DNA of 64,000 bases from contig CAJTEN010000016.1 of the NCBI GenBank assembly GCA_910575245.1, positions 62,001 through 126,000 on the forward strand. The letters are read 5' to 3'. The position numbers and the translations under genes are program-made. Positions 18,543 to 26,836 of this stretch are shown one piece after another. How positions within the stretch are numbered: position 1 is the stretch's first letter; each line of letters begins with the position of its first letter. This DNA is from Clostridia bacterium (GTDB lineage: Bacteria; Bacillota; Clostridia; Lachnospirales; Lachnospiraceae). The notes beneath the pieces were generated by a model. It made no database searches and was not told where the DNA came from. It saw only the letters and a program-made list of their open reading frames with translations.

Positions 18543-20648
18543 ATGGACAGAAGCAAGGCAAGAAAAAGGGCGGAGGAGCTGGTTTTGAAAATGACACTGG
18601 AGGAGAGGGCTTCTCAGTTGAAATATGACGCACCGGCGATCCCAAGACTGGGAATACCGGCATATAACTGGTGGAATGAGGCTCTCCACGGGGTGGCGAG
18701 AGCCGGGCAGGCGACCATATTTCCCCAGGCGATCGGCCTGGGCGCTTCCTTCGATGAAGACATGGTATATGAGATTGCGGAGGTAATAGCCGAAGAGGGT
18801 CGTGCGAAGTATAATGCATATTCACGGCAGGATGACAGAGATATCTACAAGGGACTGACCTTCTGGGCTCCCAACGTTAACATTTTCCGGGATCCCAGAT
18901 GGGGAAGAGGACACGAGACTTACGGGGAAGATCCATACCTTACTGCCAGGCTGGGGGTAAAGTTTGTCCAGGGGCTTCAGGGAGAAGGCCCTGTGATGAA
19001 GGCGGCGGCATGCGCGAAGCACTTTGCGGTACATTCGGGGCCGGAGGCGCTGCGGCATGAGTTCAATGCGAAGGCATCGGCAAAGGATATGGAGGAGACC
19101 TACCTTCCGGCATTTGAAGCGCTGGTAAAAGAGGCGAAGGTGGAAGCGGTGATGGGAGCCTATAACCGTACCAACGGGGAACCGTGTTGCGGCAGTAAAA
19201 CCCTGATCCAGGATACATTGAGGGAAAAATGGGGATTTCAGGGGCATTTTGTGTCGGACTGCTGGGCGATTAAAGATTTTCATGAAAATCATGAAGTCAC
19301 CTGCTCGGCAGAAGAGTCGGCAGCGATGGCTTTGGACGCAGGATGTGACCTGAACTGCGGGAACACCTATTTACATATCCTGAATGCCTGCAAGGACGGG
19401 CTGGTTACGGAAGCGGCTGTCACAGAAGCGGCTGTCCGGCTTTTTACTACCAGATATATGCTGGGATTGTTTGATAAAAATGAGTACGACGAAATCCCTT
19501 ACGATGTAGTGGAGTGCAGGGAGCATCTTGCCCTGTCGGAAAGAGCGGCAGAGGAAAGCTTTGTCCTGTTGAAAAACGACGGTCTTCTTCCGCTTAAGAA
19601 AGACAGGCTTAAGACAATCGGCGTGATCGGGCCCAATGCGGACAGCCGTGCCGCACTGGTTGGGAATTATCATGGAACCGCCACGGAATATGTGACTGTG
19701 CTGGAAGGAATACGCCGGTATGTGGGAGACGATGTGAGGATATTCTATTCTGTGGGAGCGGAGCTTGCAAAGGACAGGACGGAAGGGCTGGGATATCGGT
19801 ACGACAGGCTCTCTGAGGCCAGGACCGTCGCAGCACACAGCGATGTGGTTGTTTTGTGCCTGGGGCTGGATGAAACGCTGGAAGGAGAAGAAGGAGATAC
19901 GGGTAACAGCTATGCGTCAGGGGATAAGGTATCCCTGCAGCTGCCGGATTCCCAGCTTGCCCTTATGGAGGCTGTTGCCGGGTGCGGTAAGCCTGTGGTG
20001 CTGTGTCTGTGTGCGGGAAGCGATATCGATCTGCGTTATGCCGACAGTCATTTTAACGCCATAGTCCAGCTGTGGTATCCCGGAGCGCAGGGAGGGAATG
20101 CCGCGGCCAGGATGTTGTTTGGGGAGGAGTCGGTTTTCGGCAAGCTGCCCGTGACTTTCTACGAAACACTGGAAGAACTTCCGGAGTTTACGGATTACTC
20201 CATGAAAGGAAGAACCTACCGTTATATGGAAGGAAAAGCGCAGTATCCCTTCGGATATGGACTGAATTACGGAAATGTGGTAATGAAGGAGGCGTTTCTG
20301 GATGGCAATCAAGTCATGGCAGTGGTGGAGAATGAAGGGGAAACAGATACGGAAGAAGTTATACAGATTTACATCAGAGCCGTATCCTGTGAGGCGGCGC
20401 CGCCCAATCCGCAGTTATGTGCCTTTAAAAGAATCTTTGTGAAAGCCGGGGAGACGGTGGGCACGGCGCTTACCATAAGGCCGGAGGCGTTTACGCTGGT
20501 TGGAGAGGACGGCCAAAGGTTTACTGCAGAAGGAGCATACAGAATTTATGCAGGGTTCGGGCAGCCGGATGAAAGGACGGAAGAATTGACCGGCAAAAAG
20601 CCGGTTGTGATAGAACTGGCCTGTCCAAATGCAGCGGTTCAGGGATAA
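18543..20648 (+). CDS. GH3 beta-xylosidase/beta-glucosidase
   Basis: 701 residues, no signal peptide, so it acts on imported oligosaccharides. The N-terminal GH3 barrel has YNWWNEALHGVAR and GRGHETYGEDPYLT, both typical of the xylosidase-like branch. The nucleophile is Asp239 in FVSDCWA. The C-terminal alpha/beta sandwich (~320-540) and fibronectin-III-like tail (~560-690) complete the family plan. ATG 18543 follows AGGAAGGAGAGAAG. It is followed by the LacI regulator and ABC importer. With the GH43 and GH39 enzymes downstream, xylo-oligosaccharides are the likely substrate. Confidence 0.9.
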   Translation: MDRSKARKRAEELVLKMTLEERASQLKYDAPAIPRLGIPAYNWWNEALHGVARAGQATIFPQAIGLGASFDEDMVYEIAEVIAEEGRAKYNAYSRQDDRDIYKGLTFWAPNVNIFRDPRWGRGHETYGEDPYLTARLGVKFVQGLQGEGPVMKAAACAKHFAVHSGPEALRHEFNAKASAKDMEETYLPAFEALVKEAKVEAVMGAYNRTNGEPCCGSKTLIQDTLREKWGFQGHFVSDCWAIKDFHENHEVTCSAEESAAMALDAGCDLNCGNTYLHILNACKDGLVTEAAVTEAAVRLFTTRYMLGLFDKNEYDEIPYDVVECREHLALSERAAEESFVLLKNDGLLPLKKDRLKTIGVIGPNADSRAALVGNYHGTATEYVTVLEGIRRYVGDDVRIFYSVGAELAKDRTEGLGYRYDRLSEARTVAAHSDVVVLCLGLDETLEGEEGDTGNSYASGDKVSLQLPDSQLALMEAVAGCGKPVVLCLCAGSDIDLRYADSHFNAIVQLWYPGAQGGNAAARMLFGEESVFGKLPVTFYETLEELPEFTDYSMKGRTYRYMEGKAQYPFGYGLNYGNVVMKEAFLDGNQVMAVVENEGETDTEEVIQIYIRAVSCEAAPPNPQLCAFKRIFVKAGETVGTALTIRPEAFTLVGEDGQRFTAEGAYRIYAGFGQPDERTEELTGKKPVVIELACPNAAVQG

Positions 20649-20709
20649 ATAACAGGGGAGCAGAAGGCCGGGCTGTTACAGGGATACGGAGAATTTCCGG
20701 AAACGGGAC

Positions 20710-20738
20710 TTGACAGGAATCAGATGAAATCTGATAAT
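20710..20738 (+). promoter_or_regulatory. Promoter of the LacI gene with an inverted repeat in the spacer
   Basis: TTGACA at 20710-20715, 17 bases, GATAAT at 20733-20738. The spacer holds the perfect inverted repeat ATCAGAT-gaa-ATCTGAT (20719-20735), a plausible operator for self-regulation. Confidence 0.6.
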
Positions 20739-20785
20739 TATTAGATATTGGAACGAGATCGAATCTTATGGAAAGAGGTAACGAA

Positions 20786-21820
20786 ATGGTTACTCTAAAG
20801 GAAATTGCCAGGGCGTGCCAGGTTTCGCCTACCACAGTGTCTAATATCCTGAACGGAAAGCCCAAAGTCAGTGAGGAGACGAGGCAGAGAGTGTTGAAAA
20901 CTGTAGATAAAATGGGATACAGGCCCAATTATATTGCCCAGGGACTGCGGAATCAGAAGACCAGCACAATTGGGATCATTGTGGAGGATATTTCGCAGTT
21001 TTCCACGCCGGAAATCGTGGAGGGGATTATGAGCCGCTGTGAGGAGAAAGGGTACCGGGCTATCGTAAAGAACCTGCGTCTTTATGCCAGATGGAGCGAT
21101 TCGTGGTATGACAATGAAAGCCGGTATCATTCTATTCTGGATCCGGCGCTGAAAGAGCTGGAATCCATTAGAGTTGACGGTATAATTTATGTTGCGGGAC
21201 ATGCAAGGATGATCCACTGTTTTCCGGAGGAGTTCAGGATTCCGGCGGTAATGGCGTATGCTTTTTCGAATGACCCGGGAGTGGTCACCGTGGCCATTGA
21301 TGACAAAAGATCGGCTTGCGAAATCGTGCAGTATCTGATAGCAAAAGGGCACAGAAAGATAGGAGTGATCGGGGGCAAGGAGAATAATATCCATACGCAG
21401 CAAAGACTGCTGGGATATCAGCAGGCCTTGTTTGAAAACCAGATTCTGTACAATCCAGCCTGGGTCAGATATGCGGACTGGGAAAAAGAAGGCGCCTATC
21501 TGGCGGCCGGGGAACTGTTGAAGGAGGAAGTGACGGCGATTTTCTGCATGGCGGACCGGATGGCGGGAGGGGTCTACTGCTGCCTGGACGAAATGGGGCT
21601 TCGTGCAGGGAGGGATATTGCGGTAGCCGGTTTTGATAATCAGACCATCGCGGAGTATTTTGTCCCGGGATTGACGACAATGGCATTGCCGTTAATAGAG
21701 ATCGGAAATACTTCGGCGGATTTCCTGTTAAAGCAGATCGACGGTGTGGAAGAGGAAAAACCGGACAGGGTTCTGATTCCCTGTACATTTAAAGAGCGGG
21801 AGTCCGTTCATCAGATATAA
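20786..21820 (+). CDS. LacI-family transcription regulator
   Basis: 344 residues. The N-terminal helix-turn-helix and hinge read TLKEIARACQVSPTTVSNIL and KPKVSEETRQRV. They are followed by a periplasmic-binding-protein-like sensor domain (~60-340; IGIIVEDISQFSTPEIVEG, VAGFDNQTIAEYF). ATG 20786 is 6 bases after AGAGG and lies downstream of the promoter. It sits between the GH3 gene and the ABC importer. A 16-bp palindrome with a central CG just downstream of the importer promoter (22171) has the form of a LacI-family operator and is its probable target. Confidence 0.92.
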   Translation: MVTLKEIARACQVSPTTVSNILNGKPKVSEETRQRVLKTVDKMGYRPNYIAQGLRNQKTSTIGIIVEDISQFSTPEIVEGIMSRCEEKGYRAIVKNLRLYARWSDSWYDNESRYHSILDPALKELESIRVDGIIYVAGHARMIHCFPEEFRIPAVMAYAFSNDPGVVTVAIDDKRSACEIVQYLIAKGHRKIGVIGGKENNIHTQQRLLGYQQALFENQILYNPAWVRYADWEKEGAYLAAGELLKEEVTAIFCMADRMAGGVYCCLDEMGLRAGRDIAVAGFDNQTIAEYFVPGLTTMALPLIEIGNTSADFLLKQIDGVEEEKPDRVLIPCTFKERESVHQI

Positions 21821-21931
21821 GTGACGGAAGCAATATACGGCAGTTTATGCAGGAACGAAAGCAATTTTAATGCTGTTTGCTATAATATTAAACAAAAGAA
21901 AAAACTGAATCATGAAGATGGCAGGCTGACG

Positions 21932-21966
21932 GCTGCCGCACCGATCCGGTGTGGCAGCTTTTTTTT
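21932..21966 (+). terminator. Terminator after the LacI gene
   Basis: 12-bp GC-rich stem (21932-21943 with 21947-21958, one G-U) and a run of eight T. A TATAAT with extended TGC at 21881-21886 lies upstream without a clear -35, so a short RNA ending here is possible but unproven. Confidence 0.85.
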
Positions 21967-22128
21967 GTTTAAGAAAAGAATGTTTCAGGATTTTCGGGTT
22001 TATTTAAAGATTGTGTGCGTGATATGTGACTCGGATGAGGTTTAACGATACGCATACGCAAAATATTAAAAAATGGATAGAAATTAGAAGCATTATGCTG
22101 TATTTTTTTGAATTAATTTCGATTTTTA

Positions 22129-22157
22129 TTGACAATATGCCAGGGGGGGGGTAAAAT
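22129..22157 (+). promoter_or_regulatory. Importer promoter with a G9 tract in the spacer
   Basis: TTGACA at 22129-22134, a 17-base spacer whose last nine bases are all G (22143-22151), then TAAAAT at 22152-22157. The spacing is optimal at nine G. Gain or loss of one G would move it to 18 or 16 and change promoter strength, the arrangement known from phase-variable promoters elsewhere. Confidence 0.8.
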
Positions 22158-22170
22158 ATTAATACAAAAA

Positions 22171-22186
22171 TGTTTAACGTTAAACA
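22171..22186. promoter_or_regulatory. LacI-family operator palindrome
   Basis: Perfect 16-bp palindrome TGTTTAACGTTAAACA with central CG, 14 bases after the -10 and so just past the expected start site. The position fits repression by the LacI protein encoded at 20786. Confidence 0.7.
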
Positions 22187-22252
22187 AACAGCCCTTGGAG
22201 AGGGGCCTTAAAAACTACTACTATTATTATTATGAAGGAGTTGAAGGTGTAA

Positions 22253-23782
22253 ATGATGAAATTTTGGAAAAAGAGTGCTGCAGTGCTGCTGGCATGTCTG
22301 ACCGTAACCAGTCTGACGGCATGCGGCGGCGGTGGTTCGGATGATCCAGCCGTTTCCGATGAGAGCGGCAATGCTTCCGGCAGTGAAAGCACAGGCGGCG
22401 CTGCAAATGACGGTGATATTGTAAAACTGGTTGTCTGGGGAGTCGGTACTGCGGATACAGAAGACTGTAATGAGATTGCCGCAGCGATCAGTGAGATTAC
22501 ACGTGAGAAGATCGGTGTTGAAATTGAACTTGTCCGCGGCCAGGATGCGGAGCAGATTAATCTGGCTCTTTCCTCCGGGGAGCCTATTGACCTGTTGAAC
22601 TATAATAATGTGAACGGCCAGCTGGCTACGATCGTCCGCAACAGCTATGCTACCGGTCTGGATGAACTTGTGGAACAGTACGGACAGGGTGCTCTGGAAG
22701 TGATCAACCCTGTGGATCTGGATGCCTGCCGTTTCGGCGGCGTGCTGTATGCGCTTCCCGATATGAAAGACACATCCCACTCCGCCGGGTTTTCCATGCG
22801 GAAGGATATCATAGACGAGTTGGGAATCGATGTTCCCGAAATGGGTACATATGATGACATGTACGAAATTCTGAAACAGGTTCACGAGGCTTATCCTGAC
22901 ATGTATCCTCTGGTTCCTACCTGGGCAGGCGGCGGTATGCAGGAGACAATGCCGGTTGACCCGCTGGGAGATAATATGGGAGTTTTAGAGGATGCTTTCA
23001 GCGACAGTACAGAGGTTGTTGATTACTACTCTATGGACAGCTACCGTGAATTCTGCGAGATGATGTATAAATGGAATCAGGAAGGGCTGATCATGCCTGA
23101 CGCTACCACGACTACAGAGAATAACCTGCTCTCAGGCAACGGTTTTGCCATGTTCGAGAACTGGAAGCCTGGTAAGGAGTTCGAGAACTATAAGTCCACG
23201 GGCAAGGAAGTGGTATTCATGAAGGTGATCGAACCTTATAAATATACCGACTGCTCCAACGGTAATTCCTTCATCATTCCTTATTCTTCCCCGCATCCCG
23301 AGAAGGCTATGGAATTATGGAACCTGATGTACACGGATGCGGAGGTATCCAACCTGTTTATCAATGGTATCGAAGGCAAACACTGGGTATACACAGATGA
23401 CTCCAAGACTGCCATTACGACTCCTGAAGGTGTAGACCCTAATGCCAGCGGATATTCTTCGGTTGACTGGGCATGGCCGAACCAGCAGATCACGCCGGTA
23501 TGGGAAGGCACCGATACCGATCTGTGGGAACAGCTTAATAAATTCAATAACGAGGGAACTCCCAGCCCGGCACATGGTTTTTCCTGGGACAGCAGCTCTG
23601 TGATGAATCAGGTTACCGCCTGCAACAATGTAATCTCGTCTTATCATACCGCTCTGCGGTGGGGCGCTATGGATCCTGCCGAGAACCTGCCGAAATTCAT
23701 TTCCGAGCTGGAAGCTGCCGGCATGAAGGAGATTATTGCCGAGAAACAGAGACAGCTGGATGAATTTCTTGCCGGTAAATAA
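22253..23782 (+). CDS. Sugar-binding lipoprotein of an ABC importer
   Basis: 509 residues with a lipoprotein signal: charged MMKFWKK, hydrophobic core, and lipobox LTAC with Cys24 as the lipidated residue. The mature protein is a family-1 solute-binding protein of the LplA/YtcQ type: a Gly/Ser-rich linker, VKLVVWGVGT at the start of the fold and an alpha-helical C-terminus ending FLAGK. It captures oligosaccharide outside the cell and hands it to the two permeases downstream. GAAGGTG precedes the start. (ACT)3(ATT)3 triplets lie just before the ribosome site. No ATPase gene is adjacent; importers of this type commonly share one ATPase encoded elsewhere. Confidence 0.9.
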   Translation: MMKFWKKSAAVLLACLTVTSLTACGGGGSDDPAVSDESGNASGSESTGGAANDGDIVKLVVWGVGTADTEDCNEIAAAISEITREKIGVEIELVRGQDAEQINLALSSGEPIDLLNYNNVNGQLATIVRNSYATGLDELVEQYGQGALEVINPVDLDACRFGGVLYALPDMKDTSHSAGFSMRKDIIDELGIDVPEMGTYDDMYEILKQVHEAYPDMYPLVPTWAGGGMQETMPVDPLGDNMGVLEDAFSDSTEVVDYYSMDSYREFCEMMYKWNQEGLIMPDATTTTENNLLSGNGFAMFENWKPGKEFENYKSTGKEVVFMKVIEPYKYTDCSNGNSFIIPYSSPHPEKAMELWNLMYTDAEVSNLFINGIEGKHWVYTDDSKTAITTPEGVDPNASGYSSVDWAWPNQQITPVWEGTDTDLWEQLNKFNNEGTPSPAHGFSWDSSSVMNQVTACNNVISSYHTALRWGAMDPAENLPKFISELEAAGMKEIIAEKQRQLDEFLAGK

Positions 23783-23825
23783 TAGAAGCTTCAAGGCTGT
23801 ATCACTGATCATATTGTAAAGACAA

Positions 23826-23853
23826 GGCGGGTATGGGAAATTCCCAGCCCGCC
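23826..23853 (+). terminator. Intercistronic hairpin between binding protein and permeases
   Basis: Stem GGCGGG...CCCGCC with inner TGGG/CCCA, followed by TTCTCCTT. Such hairpins often keep binding-protein mRNA more abundant than permease mRNA. Confidence 0.6.
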
Positions 23854-23889
23854 TTCTCCTTACATTGTAAATCTTATGGAGGAATGAGT

Positions 23890-24807
23890 ATGAAGAAATA
23901 CGGAAAAACAATGAAGCGCTTCTGGCCCCTTTATTTGATGTTCATGCCCGGCGTTGTCTACCTGTTTATCAACTGCTATATTCCCATGTTCGGCATTCAG
24001 ATTGCCTTCCGGCAGTATAATGCCAGAGACGGTATTTATGGCAGTCCGTGGTGTGGATTGAATAACTTTTCGTTTCTGTTCCGGACAAACGACGCTTTTA
24101 TTATGATCCGGAATACCCTGCTGTATAATCTGGTGTTTATCGCCCTGGGAACTGTGTTGGCCGTTGCCATAGCCATTATCCTGAATGAAGTCCGCAGCAA
24201 GAGAGCGAAGCAGTTTTATCAGACGATCATCCTGATCCCATATCTTATTTCGATGGTCATTGTCAGTTATCTGGCATTTGCTTTCTTAAGCAGTGGTAAT
24301 GGCTATATAAACAATTCTCTTCTGGCGTCTTTTGGCATAGATGCGATCGACTGGTACAACACGCCGAAATACTGGCCTGTTATCCTGGTCATCATCAATG
24401 TCTGGAAGAACCTGGGATATAACATGATCCTGTATTATGCTACCATCTGCGGTATAGACCATACTTTATATGAGGCAGCGGTGGTGGACGGCGCCAACCG
24501 CTGGCAGCAGATCCGTAATGTCACACTGCCCAGCCTGCGGTCAACGATCATTATTTTGACACTGATGGCGTTGGGCGGTATTTTCCGGTCTGATTTCGGT
24601 CTGTTCTATCAGGTTCCTCAGAATTCAGGCCCTCTGATCGGTGTGACACAGACCATCGATACTTATGTGTACCGCGGCCTGATGCAGACCAACAATATCG
24701 GTATGTCTTCTGCCGCCGGTGTATACCAGTCCGTTGTGGGATTCATTCTGGTGGTAACTGCCAACTTTATTGTCCGCAAGGTGGACAGTGAGAGTTCCCT
24801 GTTTTAA
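23890..24807 (+). CDS. ABC sugar permease, LplB-like
   Basis: 305 residues with about six membrane helices. The ATPase-contact loop (EAA motif) reads LYEAAVVDGANRWQQIRNVT. ATG 23890 lies 7 bases after GGAGG; an ATG six bases earlier is too close to that site. It pairs with the next permease to form the membrane channel for the sugar captured by the lipoprotein at 22253. Confidence 0.92.
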   Translation: MKKYGKTMKRFWPLYLMFMPGVVYLFINCYIPMFGIQIAFRQYNARDGIYGSPWCGLNNFSFLFRTNDAFIMIRNTLLYNLVFIALGTVLAVAIAIILNEVRSKRAKQFYQTIILIPYLISMVIVSYLAFAFLSSGNGYINNSLLASFGIDAIDWYNTPKYWPVILVIINVWKNLGYNMILYYATICGIDHTLYEAAVVDGANRWQQIRNVTLPSLRSTIIILTLMALGGIFRSDFGLFYQVPQNSGPLIGVTQTIDTYVYRGLMQTNNIGMSSAAGVYQSVVGFILVVTANFIVRKVDSESSLF

Positions 24808-24824
24808 AGAAGGAGGTATAGATT

Positions 24825-25709
24825 ATGGTAGAAAAGGGAAAAGGGTTTCAGATTTTCGCCCATATTTTGTTTGTCATTCTCGTGATTTGTGCGTTGGCGC
24901 CTTTTGTACTGCTGCTTATGTCCTCCTTTACGGAGGAGCAGACGCTGGTTACCAACGGATACAGTTTCTTCCCGGAAAAGTTCAGTACCTATGCATACGA
25001 ATATCTGATGACGAAATCCTCCGCAGTGGTCCGCGGTTATGGTATTTCCTTCATGGTAACGATAGTGGGTACGCTGTGTAACCTGCTGTTCACCACCTTG
25101 TATGCCTACCCTCTCTCCCGGAGAGAACTGCCGGGCCGTAATATTTTTGCTTTTTATCTGTTCTTTACCATGTTGTTTTCCGGAGGTCTGGTACCTTCTT
25201 ATCTGATGTGGACGCAGACTTTCCATATCCGCAACACGATATTTGCGCTGTTGGTTCCCAACCTGCTGCTGAGCGCTTTCAATGTCATTATGATGCGTAC
25301 CTATTTTACGTCTAACATTCCGGATGCTGTTGTCGAGGCGGCGAGGGTGGATGGCGCCAGCGAGTTTAAGATTCTCTTCGGCATCGTGTTGCCTATGGCG
25401 CTGCCCATTATCGCTACGATCGGCCTGCTGGTTGGATTGGCTTATTGGAATGACTGGATGAACGGTCTGTATTATCTCAACGATGACCGGATGTTCAGTA
25501 TCCAGGTACTGCTGATGAACATTCAGCGGGATCTTGATTCCCTGCGGCAGCAGGCGCAGTCCGGCGGAAGTGTAAATACCGCCAACCTGCCGTCTACTTC
25601 GGTCCGTATGGCGCTTACGGTAATGGGAGTTCTGCCGATCATGATCGTTTATCCCTTTGTACAGCAGTATTTCGTCAAAGGTATCGCCATCGGCGCTGTT
25701 AAGGGATAA
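24825..25709 (+). CDS. ABC sugar permease, LplC/YtcP-like
   Basis: 294 residues, six predicted helices. The EAA loop is VVEAARVDGASEFKILFGIV, and the C-terminus is typical (QQYFVKGIAIGAVKG). The ATG is preceded by AAGGAGGTATAGATT and lies 17 bases after the first permease, so the two are co-translated parts of one importer. A convergent hairpin (25743-25780) closes the operon. Confidence 0.93.
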   Translation: MVEKGKGFQIFAHILFVILVICALAPFVLLLMSSFTEEQTLVTNGYSFFPEKFSTYAYEYLMTKSSAVVRGYGISFMVTIVGTLCNLLFTTLYAYPLSRRELPGRNIFAFYLFFTMLFSGGLVPSYLMWTQTFHIRNTIFALLVPNLLLSAFNVIMMRTYFTSNIPDAVVEAARVDGASEFKILFGIVLPMALPIIATIGLLVGLAYWNDWMNGLYYLNDDRMFSIQVLLMNIQRDLDSLRQQAQSGGSVNTANLPSTSVRMALTVMGVLPIMIVYPFVQQYFVKGIAIGAVKG

Positions 25710-25742
25710 ATAACGGGAAGCAAATTATATTTATACTGCATG

Positions 25743-25780
25743 AAGTGCTGCGGATCCATTATTCTGAGTCCGCAGCGCTT
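25743..25780. terminator. Bidirectional hairpin between converging genes
   Basis: 12-bp arms AAGTGCTGCGGA (25743-25754) and TCCGCAGCGCTT (25769-25780). It overlaps the last codons of the minus-strand AraC gene. Confidence 0.6.
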
Positions 25781-26625
25781 TCATTTCGTAAAGCTTTTCG
25801 GTATTGTCCCGGAGGGGTTCCTGTTACTTTGCGGAATTGCCGGCAGAAATGTTCTGTATTGTTGTAGCCGCACTGTGCGGCTATTTCTGCTATGCTGTGC
25901 GTTGTATATTCCAGAAGGTCCCTGGCCTTGAGAATCCGGAAGTGAATAACATCGTCCATGCAGGAAATGTTAAATTTCTGCCGGTAGATCAGCTGGAGGT
26001 GCCCGGCGCTGACATGGATCTCTCTGGCCATGTCGGGAATATTCCAGGGATATTGTGGGGCGGCGGAAATTCTTCGGCGAAGGGACAGGAGTTCCTGGTC
26101 ATGGAAGGTATGTCCGGAGCCCAGGAGTTCGTTTTGCAGCTTATAGAAGAGGATCCTGAGCAGCTGGGAAATAATGAGACCGGTATCCAGGGAGCCCGGA
26201 TCGCAATGCTGCAGGGCCGCATCCCGGTTTTGTGTGACGAGCCCGGTGTTTTTCAATACTCTGGAAGAGCAGTCGATCTGAGAGGTCTCCCAGGTCAGAA
26301 GACGGAACAGATTACGGAAATATTCGGGATCGGAAATTGAAAAAGGGACGCCCGGCTGTGGAAAGTCTGTGACGAAGGATTCGTCGGTAGCAAAGCGGAT
26401 CCAGTGATTTCCGTAGGGCTTTCCGGCGGCTCCGTACCAGACGGGATGATAGGGAGGATACAAAACAGCCGTATGGGCAGGGTATTCCGATTCGGATCCG
26501 TTGAAACGGAATACCGCCGCGGTGGTAGTAATTACCAGCAGATAGCTGTTGAATCCCTCAGGGATGTCGTATCTGAAATTATCAGGATGTGTGGCGTCGT
26601 AGCCGATATAATATATCCGGTTCAT
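25759..26625 (-). CDS. AraC-family transcription regulator
   Basis: 288 residues. The N-terminal arabinose-binding-like cupin domain (VLYPPYHPVWYGAAGKPYGNH in outline) is followed by the C-terminal double helix-turn-helix (NIPDMAREIHVSAGHLQLIY; SIAEIAAQCGYNNTEHFCRQF). The start is preceded by GAGGAAATT. It lies convergent to the importer and divergent from the GH43-GH43-GH39 operon. It is therefore the likely local activator of the xylan enzymes, while LacI controls the importer. Confidence 0.9.
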   Translation of the reverse strand: MNRIYYIGYDATHPDNFRYDIPEGFNSYLLVITTTAAVFRFNGSESEYPAHTAVLYPPYHPVWYGAAGKPYGNHWIRFATDESFVTDFPQPGVPFSISDPEYFRNLFRLLTWETSQIDCSSRVLKNTGLVTQNRDAALQHCDPGSLDTGLIISQLLRILFYKLQNELLGSGHTFHDQELLSLRRRISAAPQYPWNIPDMAREIHVSAGHLQLIYRQKFNISCMDDVIHFRILKARDLLEYTTHSIAEIAAQCGYNNTEHFCRQFRKVTGTPPGQYRKALRNESAADSE

Positions 26626-26836
26626 AATTTCCTCGCTGCAGCTTCATAGTATGGAGGGGACAGGGCGGGCTGTAAATACGCAGTTTATGCAATTATACTA
26701 CCTATATGAGAATGCATCAAGAATATAAAGGGATATGTCATTGTGGGAAGCCGGGAAATGATACAAAATAATTGCAGAGACAGATATGCGGCATCTGGAG
26801 AAGAGTAGAGAAGAATATCTGTCAAGGAGGTTTCTG

